A DNA stretch of 64,000 nucleotides. It comes from Pedinophyceae sp. YPF-701 (Eukaryota > Chlorophyta > Pedinophyceae). The position numbers and the translations under genes are program-made. Positions 24,615-35,600 of the stretch are shown here, piece after piece (position 1 is the first letter of the stretch; every line of letters begins with the position of its first letter). Under the pieces are notes generated by a model that saw nothing but the letters and a program-made list of their open reading frames with translations, did not search any database and was not told the origin of the DNA. Location: positions 962,013 to 1,026,012 of the forward strand of contig CAJZHL010000029.1 of assembly GCA_916048055.1 (NCBI GenBank). Reading direction: 5' to 3'.

Positions 24615-25584
24615 ATATAGCCCGTCGGCTGCCGGGGTGCGGGGAGCACGGGTGACGTGTGAGCCGCTCCACTAGACGGAAGAAGTAGAACCTAGGTTCG
24701 CAGGCCTGCGCAGTCCGCGCTCGCTCGTGTTGGCCCGCGACTGCGCGTGGAGTGCGGGGCGACGCCGCCCTTGTCCGGCTGCTGGCTGGGCTGGCAGGTG
24801 GCTGCGCGGACGACTGCGAGCACGCCGGTGTGCAGTTGGACGTCCTCTCACCGTGTCGCTGCGTCTGCACGTCGTGCCCGCCGCACACGGCCTGACTTCT
24901 TTGCGCCGTCACAGCACCTCGCCCTACCATTGTAGGGAGAGGTGGAGGAGGAGGTGTGCATCTTGGACTGACGGACAAACTCGAGTCTGCGGCGGTGGAT
25001 CCTTCTCCGTGCGGGGTCGTGCAACTGCGGGGCAGCCTGGTGCCTGGGCGCATCTTGGGGCGGGCTGCCGAAGCTTGCTGGATCAGCGGCCAAGTCGTAC
25101 GCGGGCTTCTCTGCGGATCTTGGCGGTCGTGGCTGATGGGAGGGGCGGGTGCGCACTGCATTGAGCGGCGAGTGGACGGACGACCACGATTGACGCAGAG
25201 CCCACCGTGCGGAGGCGACGGTGCGTGTGCGCCACGGGAGACGGCGAACATGTCCTGCGGATGGGCTGCGACCGGGCGGGCGGCTGGGACTGCACTGCTG
25301 CAGCTGGCGATTTCCCCGCACAGGCGGCGAGAGGGTGGAGCGTTGGGGACTGCAGCGAACGGGCATGCATATCCCGACCTGGGGAGCGCCCAGGCGGGGA
25401 AGGGGATTGGATTCAAGCAAGGCACGGAGTGCACTGCGAAGAGTGTCTGTGGAAGCAACGAGCGAAGAGGGAGCCGGGATGAGTCCTTCGGCATTTGATT
25501 CTCTGAGCAAGATGCATGCGTGTGTCACGACTGCGGCAAGGCCGGGGGAAAGCGGGGAGGAGGAAGGGGGTTGCGGGGTGCATG
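24615..25584. other. Intergenic region between convergent genes
   Basis: 970 bp between the ends of plastid L3 and the LRR-cyclase gene. Frames up to ~310 aa on the minus strand lack domain motifs and overlap the L3 coding end, so I regard them as shadows. Confidence 0.4.
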
Positions 25585-28500
25585 TCAGTGTTCGAGGATG
25601 GAGAGCGACGATCTAGTCGCGTGCGACAGCCCGGGGCTGCGCGCCGTGCCCGCCACGGACCCGCGCCTCCGCGCGTCGGCGTGCGTGGTGCCTGTGGCCC
25701 GCGAGCGCGTGGTGGCCGTCGCCAGAGTGCGCGGGAGGTCCGTGGGCAGCGGAAGGGCTACGGCCGCGCGCACCGCCTCCCCGAGGCCGTCCGCGGTGCG
25801 CGTAGCCTTCTTCCCGGCGACGCCGGGCGGCGCCGCGGCGCTCCGGCTGCGCGTCGACACCAGCGAGGCCAGGGCAAACTCCCCCGCGATGCCCTTCAAC
25901 TTGAACTGACCGAGGTGGTGCGCAACGACCGTCGTCCTGGCCATGATCCAGTCGGGGATGTCCAGGTGCTGGGAACCGGATGCCGAGGCCGGGCGGCCGC
26001 GGAGGTCCGCGGGGGGGCGTGCTGCGATCGACAGTCTGCTGAGAACGGATCCTTCTCTGACTGACGGTTTGTGGGACGCGGCGCGGCCCGCATCGATGCT
26101 GCTGCGGAATGTGACGCGCGCCTGCAGCCTCGCGCCGGGCGGCGCGCGGTGCTTGAAGCGGTTGTCGGGCCTGACTTGCCTCATCTCCGCCGCCGCTGCA
26201 GACGAGGCTGTTTGGAGCCCCGAAGGCAGCTCGAAGCTCCCACGTTGCGTCGTCTTGTGGACACTTGCGTCCCCGCTGCTCAGGTGCTCGCACTGGGCGT
26301 CGGACGCGCCAGGCCCTCCGCTGCTCCGGGCCTCACGGTGACAGTTGGAACCCGCAGGGGGAGCGACAACGACGCGCGCCGCCAGCTGGGCGCTCGCAGG
26401 GCCCAGCGCCTGCCGCGCGTCGCTCGCCTCCGTAACCCACGCCACCTCCAGCGGCCTCACCCCGCCCTCGTCGCCCAGCAGCGTCGGCTCGCGGCTGCCG
26501 TCAGCGCGCGCGGCCCCCACGCACGCGAAGAAGCCCGGGTCCACCGCCGTGCGCCCGCCCAGCTCCGCCAGCCCGTCCGCGAGCTGGCCGGCCGGCGCCA
26601 CCACGTGCCCCGGCGGACACACGCCGTAGCAGATGCGCGCCGCGCGGTTCACCACCGGCCCGAAGTAGTCCGCGCGCCCCGACGTCCCGTGCGGCATCAC
26701 CGACGTCACGGGGCCCGAGCAGATGCCCACGCGCGCCTGCAGGCCGTGCGGCGCGTACGGCACGCGGTCGCCGCGCTTCGGCGCCAGGCTCGCCAGCCGC
26801 GACGGCCACGGCATCTCCGGCAGCACCTCGTTCAGGCACAGGCCCCACAGCAGCGCGTCGCCCACGCTGTGGAACGCCAACATAAACGACCCCACCATCT
26901 CCTGACACTCGTACCCGTTGAAGCGCGGCAGCGTCAGCCGCACCGCAGCCGCAAACACCTCCACCGCGCGGTCCGCGGTGCGCGCGTCCAGGCTCGCGAT
27001 GTCGTCCAGCTTCCACGCCGCGCAAAACACAATCGCCACGGGCGTCTGCGCCAGCGCCGCAGCCGTCGCCGCGCAGCACGTCGGGCACGACGACACCGTC
27101 GCCGCGCTCAGCTTGTCCACGCGCGCCGCCGCGTGCGGGCACTGCTTCAGCTGCGGCGCCACGGAGCTCCCCGCCGTCGCCGGCGCGTGCCAGTACCCGC
27201 CCTGCCGCAGCTCGCTCGACACCGGCGGGGGCTCCCGCCCAGCGCGCTCCTCCAGGAACGGCACCAGCGCCTGGTACAGCTGCACGGGCGCGTCGCCCTT
27301 GACGACGGCGTAGTGCCCGAGGTCGAGGAAGCGCAGGTCCTCGCGGGCGGGCGCGTCGCGGGCCAGCGGGAAGTGCGCGGACGGTGCGCTGGGCTTCGGG
27401 GAGAGGAACAACGGGACGCTGGAGGGGCTCTTGACGGCGACGAAGCGCATGTCGTTCTGGGACCCCGCGGTGAATGTGACGGTGGCCCTGGCGTCGCGAG
27501 AGGCCGCTGCCGTGAGGGCGTCGGCCGTGGCCTGTGACTGAGATGTGAGTGCACCGCCCAGGGACGTGGTTGTGTCCTGCCCGCCGGACGTGGCGGCCGC
27601 GACGATGCGGGGCGGTACGCAGAGCGATGGGCATCGTTGGATCTCCGCGGCCGCCGCTGCCGTCCCTGTGGACAGCTCCTGAATGTTCGGTCTCTGGTCG
27701 CCCGGGTTTGGAAAGCCCCTGGACCCGCGAGAACGATTGCTTGCGCCCCGTCCTGGCCCTGAAAATGATAGCTGCAGCCTCTGCGACGCCATGTCGCCCT
27801 CGGCAACGCTCTTGCAGGCAAGCAGTGCATGGGACTTGCGCCTCCGGAGCCCAGAGCTCGCGGACAAGCCCCGCGAGCGCTCGCTGAAAGATCGCACCAG
27901 GCCGCGCATCAGGCGCTCGACCTGCCGGTACGGAGCCTTCGACGCGATCGCGCCCCACGTGCCGGCCATGCTGCTCTGCACCCGCGCAAACGTCCGCTCG
28001 CACACCAGCACCTGCCCCCCGTGCGCCATGTCCAGCATCGCCGTCACGTAGTCCATCACCTCGCCGACGTACTGGTTGCGCCGCGTGACGCGGCTGGTCC
28101 GCACCCCCTTGCAGTGCCCCGTGGCGACGGCCATGCGCACGCAGAGCCCGCGGTACAGCGACGGCGCGAGAGCGGCGGCGAGCTCGCCGCCCGACGCCAT
28201 CGTGCCGGCCGTTGAGAGCGGTCCCGGCTCGAACGATTGTGTCGGCGTGGGCCTGGACAGACATGCAGCACCTGGCAGTTGCTCGTCTGAAGCTGGGCGG
28301 CTGTCCCGACCGCTGCCCCGCTGCCCGACCGGCGGGCGCGCAAACACCCCCTCGTCCTCCTCCGGCCACGGCGCCGCGTACAGGGCGAGCTGCACCGTCG
28401 CGCAGTACGCCACTGCGTCGCTTGCAGTGTGGAACGCGATCAGGTACGAGTCCCCCTCCGTGTTGACCTCGTAGCCGTGGAACGCCGGCAGGTACCGCCG

Positions 28501-31500
28501 CATGATCGCGTCGTGCACGGAGATGGCCTTCTGCATGGTGAGGGGGTGGTTCTCCCACGTGTCCGTCGAGCCCTCGATGTCGGTCTGCACCATCGTGATC
28601 TCGCGACCGCCCGTGGGCGGCCCCGCGCGGCGGCGGTGCTCCGCGACGGCCTTGGCGATGCGGTGCCGCAGCAGGAACGCCGCCAGCCCTGCAGTCGATC
28701 GGCGGGGCACACAGGCGAGTCAGCGCCACGTCGGCAGGTCGACAGGCCAGTGCACACGCGGGTGACGGTCGCGGCACTCACCCAGGCAGACGAACAGCAC
28801 CGCCACGCCCCCGCACACCACAATCAGGCTCACGTGCCACTGCGCGATGCCGCTGTCCTCCTGCACGCAGATCATCATGCGCGTGCGCACGTGGTCCGCC
28901 ACATACGCCTCGTCGTCCACGGGGAAGCCTGAGGCGGTGTCGTTCATCACCGCGGCCCACCGCGGCCCGTAGGACGCCTGCGCATCGACCCACGCGGCCA
29001 TGCCGCCGCCGTCGCACATGCAGCCCTCGAAGTTGTAGTAGTCCGGCGACAGGAGCGCAAACAGCGTCGTTTGCGCCACCGCCACGACCATTGGGCACAG
29101 CAGGAGCCCCTGGGTGCGATCGCCAGAGAAGGTCGTTCCCATTGTAGATGGACCCATGGGGACGGCCGTGTACATGGTCGCGAACCTCAGAAACTCCGGC
29201 AGCAGCTCGCCGCGGGAGTTCCGCCTCGACAGCGGGTGCGTCATCAGGCTGCCGAAGTTCGACAGCACCCGCAGGTCCTTCAGCACGCTCAGCGTCTCTG
29301 GGATAGCACCGAAGACGTTCGTGAAGGTCACGTCGACCTCCCGCAGCGTCTCGCTGGCGCTGAAGTCCGACGGCATCGTCCCCGTGAGGCCAAAGTTCCC
29401 GCCGACGCGCAGCTCCGCCAGGCGCTGGGTGGAGATGGGGTCGGGCAGGGTGCCGGTGAGCTTGTTGTTGCCCAGCCGGACGCTGACGAGGTGCGGCGAC
29501 GAGGCCAGGATGGCAGGGATCTCGCCGCCGATGTCATTGCCGCTCAGGTCGACGGAGGAGAAGCCGCTGACAAACATGCCAGGAACCAACACGCCCCGCA
29601 TGCCACTGTCTGCGAGAGACAGCTCTCCCCGGGGGCGGACGAGGTACGGGATGTTCTGAGGCGAGTTGTGCGGGTGCGGAGACCACGCGACGGTGTTGTT
29701 CAATGCGTCGAACTGGTGCAGCCGCGGCAGGGTGGCGAACGCGTGGATGTCTGGAATGCGCATGTGGTTTTCGGGCAGGAGCAGGCTGGTGAGGCCGACG
29801 ATTTCCTGCGAGCATGGCACGGGCGCAGCCCGACATGTGGGGCAGTCGATGACAGTGAGTGGTCGATGCACGCAAGACCGCCCCAGGCAGCCTGCCAGAC
29901 TTGGTCAGACCGCCCCGCAGCACATGGCGCTGTGTTCGTGGCGCACCTGCATCCCCTCGGGCAGGTCGCCGCTCAAGTGGTTGTGCGACAGATCCACGTA
30001 CTGCAGCCGCTGGTGTAGCGTCCACGCCCCCGCGACGCCGCTCCCCGGCAGCGTCCCTGCCATTGCGTTGTGGGCCAAGTCCAGCACACGCAGCAGGTGC
30101 GCGTCCAGGACGTCGCTCGGCAGCGCGCCGCCGACGCCCGCCGCGCGCGCGGTGAACACCTCCAGACTCGACGCCAGGTCCGCGAACACCCCCTCTGGGA
30201 TGGTGCCGCGGGCGGCATGGTCGTGGTCGTGCGACGAGGGTGCGACCACCATCGCGACCCCGCCGGGCTGGACGCAGCGCCTGCCCGACGGCGCATGCAC
30301 ACTTCCAACGTGGCCTGCGCAGCATCGAACAAACGAACGGCGTTGTGCGATCGTTCAACATGAGAGGCATCTCGGGTGCACTCACGGCCGTCGGTCGCAG
30401 CCGATCCCGAGGACGCAGCGGAAATGAGATGAGAGCCAAGTGCCTCCCTCACCGTCCTTAGTGTCGGGCAGCAGCGTCTGCGCCGCCGAGCAGCACGTGA
30501 CTCCCTCCCAGCAGCAGTGGTGCAGGGCGCCATGGTCTGCGTCGTGATGCTCCAGGAACGGAGACAGTCGCTCGAGCGCGGCGCGCTGCCGAGCCTGGCA
30601 CGCGCCGCCGCACGCGGGCGCCGCAGCGCTCAGCGACGCGTCCAGGCGCCCGAGCAACACCCCCGCCTCGTCAGGGGAGCGTGAGTTCGGCGTGTCGCTC
30701 AGGACCGAGTCCGGGACCCAGGTGACGCCCTGCGGCGGGACGGCGCGGCGGAGCGGGAGGATGAGGCCGCGCTCGCTGTGCCGAGGCCCGGAGGGAGCGC
30801 CGCCAGCACTGGGTCGAGGGCGCGGCCATGCGCGGGCAATGTGAGGGCCACCTGCGCGTTGCTCCGGAACCACGACTCCGTGATCTCTTTCGCGCCCCAC
30901 TGGAGGTCGGATCCAGTGTCCTGGAGCGAGAGTGCCCGTATTCCCGACGACTCCAAGAGCGCCTGCAACCACCACGACAGACGTCCCAGGAAATGGCTGG
31001 GAGCCCGCCCGGTGCGCCCCGCACACCCTAGACTGCCTCCTAGCACCGAATTCGCGGTTTGCCGTCCGCGTAATCGTGCTGCTGGCCGCCAATACTCGGC
31101 CGTGCCACCCACCAACCGACAGGGGTCACGGAGCTGCTGCCGACCGCTACGGGGGGATTCCCGGCCCGACGGGGCAAATTCAGGAGCGTCTGGTGTCATG
31201 AGACCCTCGTGCGACGAAGCATCGGGCGTGATTCGCACCTGACAGGAGTCCGCGTCATGGGCGAGCAGTGCCCTTCCAATAGCATGCTCGCTCGCAGCAC
31301 CTGCAGTTGTCGGGGATCAGTCGCGCCTTTTTGGATACAACGAGCTCCAAAGCTTCCGTCGCGATCGCGAGGCTCGCGTGGTGCGCCCGCATGGCGGCAG
31401 GATTGCAAGCCCTGTTTTTTTCACACAGGTGCCGCGTTGCGTGGATGCAGGGCCGCAAATTGCTCTGTCGTCCGCCGAACTGGTCGCAAGAGATCAGGGA

Positions 31501-31722
31501 ACCGTGCCGAGCGATCAAGTACGAAAGCGTCGCCGCCCGCAGGCAAGCTGGCGCAGGAACAGCAGTGGGCCAGGGCGAGCTGTGTACGGGGGCATCGCGG
31601 CGTCTCGGTTCGATCTGTGGGACGCGAGCGCCGCGGAGCCGCCACAGTGCTCGCGGGCGCGTGTATCTCGCACCTCGGATCAGGAAGGAGGCGCCCAGGA
31701 GGAGCGCCACGAGCGCTTGCAT
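25585..31722 (-). CDS. Receptor-like protein: LRR ectodomain, one membrane span, tandem class III cyclase domains
   Basis: Phase-consistent exons are 30729-30453, 30314-29947, 29805-28782 and 28688-25585; an upstream exon ends at 30852. A likely first exon (31722-31674) encodes a signal peptide, MQALVALLLGASFLIR; the link between these two (about 31079-31673) is unresolved. Predicted total is near 1,680 residues. An LRR N-terminal cap (ALERLSPFLE..., HCCWEGVTC) precedes plant-type LRRs (LRVLDLAHNAMAGTLPG, LQYVDLSHNHLSGDLPEGM, VSVRLGNNKLTGTLPD), then a span (WHVSLIVVCGGVAVLFVCLG). Cyclase half 1 has both metal Asp motifs (MVQTDIEGSTDTWE; YEVNTEGDSYLIAF), closest to fungal Cyr1-type enzymes, but its Asn/Arg helix reads YVGEVMDYVTAML. 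Half 2 has lost the metal motifs (VFCAAWKLDD; ECQEMVGSFMLAF) yet keeps RADYFGPVVNRAARI, with the adenine-type Asp and catalytic Asn/Arg. Adenylyl cyclase activity is inferred; a long disordered C-terminus follows. Confidence 0.82.
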
Positions 31723-32628
31723 CTGCTTACCAAGGCGAACGATACCGCTGCGCGCGGCCCGTACAGGTCCGCTTCGGCGCCGGCGGTCGCAAGTTGCCGG
31801 TGGGCGCGACGGCGCCGCCCCTCAAGGCCGGGCCCAGGCCCGCGCTGACCGACCGCCGGGCAACCTAGCATTACACGGCTGGGGGGGCACCCGGGGTCCG
31901 ACGGGCGGCCACGTGGGCGCCGCGCGCGACGGAGGCGGCCGCGGAAATGGCAGGGCGGGAGCATGGCGGGGCGCCAGACCGCACGTGTGTCTGCCCCTTG
32001 GCTGGTTCACTATCGCGGGGCGAGTCGGTGGCGGGGCCATCCTTGGCGGGTACGTCTGCGGCGCGAGCGTGTGGCGCGAGCCCGGGGCGGTGATGCGGCG
32101 CTGCCCTTGTCCGAGGAAGCGCATCGCCGCGGGCCACTTGCGTTGTGTTGCGCGCGCGATGGCCGCTGCATGTCGACACTGCCAGCATCTGTGTTGGGAG
32201 CACGTTTGCAGGGCTGCCGAGGCCACAGGTTGCCGACTTTGATTCGCCGCGTCGCGAGGAGCCAGGGCCGTGTGCGAGGAGCACGTGCTCTGGCGACCGT
32301 GGCTGCGCCTCGGAGCGGCTCTACAAGGGCGGGCGGGCTGCCAAACACAGAGAGCACCCTGGTTGGGTCGGGAAGATGGCGTCCCCGTCTCCGTGGGGGC
32401 GGCCTCAGGACGGCCGAGATACGCGGCCGCCCACGTTCGACGCCAACGGGCATGACGGAACGTTTCAAGGCGAGATTCTCGACCCTCAACCTGCACTACC
32501 ACTGCTGCTTCACCTCGCCGTGAAGGGCCGCGAAGCCACGCGCGGGGCACCCGGCGCGTCCTCTATGTCCGGAGGACGTCACCAGTCGTTGATCGTGTCA
32601 AGAATCGCGCCTTGCAGACGTCACGGAC
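31723..32628. other. Divergent promoter region
   Basis: About 0.9 kb between the LRR-cyclase signal-peptide exon (-) and the kelch gene (+). Overlapping Arg/Ala-rich frames on both strands look non-coding. No gene recognised. Confidence 0.4.
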
Positions 32629-35600
32629 ATGGAGCTCGGGCCGTCTGCATCCCAGAGAGAGGCCAATATGCCGGTCGCCACGTCGATGAGGGGGAACCCG
32701 CTCTACGATCAGGACGCTCCGGACCTGTACGCGTCCAATGCGAGCGGCCGTGCCTCGCGGGCGACGAAGACTGGCGCTCCTGGCCTTGGGTGGAAGGTCT
32801 GGGCGATCATCGGTGCGCTCGCATTCCGTCCCGCGACCGGCGCGGTCTCGCAGGGTCCGTTAAGTGCACAGACGCGCGAGATGCACCGCTGAGCTCGCCC
32901 CCGCGCTGCGTGCAGTGCTGCTCCTGCTGGTGATTCTCGGGCTGGCCATAGGCCTCGGAGTCGAGGCCAACAAGGATCGCAGCGCCGGCACAGGCTTCGA
33001 CCGGGGCACGAAGACTGTCAAGGTCGCACAAGCGTCCGTGGGCTCCCTCGACGGATACGAGGTGCGCGCCAACCGCCCATCACGTTTTTTCCCCGGCCAG
33101 GGGCGCGGTCACGAGCCATTTTGCCCAGTCTACGCCCACGGCCGGCCGCTCGATCACCGGCGATCAATCAGGATGCGAGCATCGCCTCCAAACCGCCCGT
33201 CCGCAGCGCCCAGCACGTCGCCTCCCTCGCCTCTCCTCCTCACCGGCCGCCCCCCCCCCGAGACCGCAGAGCGCGGGATCCCTCTTCGAGGGGGCCGGAT
33301 CCTGGTCGCTCCTGCGCGGCACGCTGCCCTCGGACGTCCTGGTGTCGGACGCCGTCGCGTTGGCCATCGGCGGCGACCGCGTGCTCTTCCCGGGGGGCAA
33401 GCGGGTCATCAGTGTGGCCAACTCGACCGCGGGGGCCTCGGCGGACACGCACATCTGGGACGCCGTCACGGGCCTGTGGACCGACACAACTGACTCCGGC
33501 GCCCCGCTCGCGTCGATGCCCGAGCCCAGGTGCGCGGCCACGCGTCCGAAAGTCGCGCCCGCTCCACGCGCTGCGCTCCGTAGCGGACGCGCCCGAGCGC
33601 ACAGCGAGCGCACCGCGACAGCAGGCCCGCCGCGCGCGCGTCCGCCGCGCTCCGCACGTCCCTGCTGCACTTGGCCAGCAACCCTGTGGCATGCGAAACG
33701 TCGCCACGTCACGTGCGGGTGCAAGGTGGCGCCTTGGCGCCCGCGTCTGCTTCGTTTCTGCTGCCGCGTTTTGACTCGTCGTGTGCCCTCGCGGTGCGCA
33801 GGATGCGCTACGCGGCGGCGCTGTTCGACGGCAAGGTGTACGTCATTGGCGGGTACGATGCGACCGAGACGCAGAAGGACACGACGTATGTCTACGACAT
33901 CGCGGCGAACACGTGGACGGCCGGGGTGCGCCCGCCTCGCCGACGGCGCGCTGTTGCCGCGCCCAGCAACCACGTTGTCCCCTGGTTGCGCCCTCTTCCC
34001 GGCCGAGTCGCCCGTCCCCGCCACCTCTGCTGTGCAGCCGCCGCTGAGTCTGGGCACGCGGGGCGACAGCTGCGCGGCTGTGGTCCGGGGCAGGCTGTAC
34101 GTGGTGGGGGGCTTCGATGCAAGCTTTACTCCGCTGGCTTCGGTCGAGCGGCTGAGCGAGGACGGGGAGCGATGGGAGCGCGTGGCGGACATGCCGACGC
34201 CGCGCGGGGACCTGCAGTGCGCCGAGGCCGGAGGGGAGCTGGTGGCGGTGGGGGGGTGGAATGACGTCACCTTGGAGGACTTCACCCCTGACTCATTCGT
34301 GACCGCCACCGAGTCGTTCGATGGAAGCCGCTGGCAGGTGCGGGTCGTGGCTGGCACCGGGCAGGCCGAGACGAGTTCGCGCGGTTGTTTGCTGACCGTG
34401 CTTCGTGTTCGAGTTGATGTTGTTGTGTCGCAGGTGCGGGCGCCGATGCGATACGCCCGCGGGGACCACGCGCTCGTGCGCGTCCCCGGGGACCGCCTCG
34501 TGGCACTGGGCGGCGAAACGCACTTCGAGGGCCGGCGCACGGAGGTGTCGCTGCACGCGGTGGAGGAGTATGACTTCGCGTCAGACTCGTGGATCCAGCT
34601 GGCCCCGATGACGCAGTCGCGCTTCCGGGCCCTCGCGGCGTACGCGGACGGCGCCGTGCACGTGTTCGGCGGTCACCAGACCTGCGAGTCTTCCTTCGGT
34701 GAGCGCGCACGCGCCACCGAAGCACATGTGCTATCACAACGCGGATCGCGTGCCCCGCCCCGCAGCCCGCGTTGCGCCACGACTGAGCACACGCCCCCGC
34801 CCCGCCTCCGCAGACCCTCCGTTCTTGAGCAGCTGCCCGTCGACCGCCGTGGAGGGCATCCACTCTCTGTTTCTGCCCGCGCACCCCAACGTTTTCGTGT
34901 ACGTCTCGCGCTCGCCCGAGACGGCCGAGGACGAGGCGAACGACATGGCCGCTGGCATCGTGTCCGACGATGTGCGCCTGAGCCTCCTCCCCGCCGCCGT
35001 GGTCCCGGAACGCGCGCCGTACGAGCACGTGGGGTTCCTGCAGGCAGGGTCCGGGTACTGGGTGACGAAGAACCCTGCGCCGAGCGGCCGTTCGGGGCAC
35101 TCCACGCACCTGCACGACGGGGCGGTGCACGTCCTGGGCGGGACTGACGTGGCGGGGGGGGTGGCGACGGGGGGACTCAAGTACACGGTCGGACTGGATC
35201 GCTGGACGGCGGACGGCGCGGGACTCCCCGCGGGCGCAGCACGCACGTGGCATGCGTCCGCGCAGATCGGTTCGAAGGTGTTCCTCGTGGGGGGGTTTTC
35301 TGCGCTGTCGACTGACGCGCGGCTCCACACCCCCGCAACAGAGACCGTCGTGGTGGACCTCGCCGCCGCCGGATCCGCAGGGAACGTCTCCGCGACACAG
35401 ACGGCCCCCGCTGCGCGCGCCGGCTGGTCGACGCACGGGTGCGCGGCCGCTACTGGGGGGGTGGTGTTTTACGCGGGGGGGTTCACGATCGACAGCGACG
35501 CAAGCAACGCCCGCGGCTTCCCCGTCCTGGTCCCCGAGGCGCACGTCGACGAGTTCGATCCCGCAGGGGGCGTGTGGCTGCGCCTGACGCAGGGGCTGTC

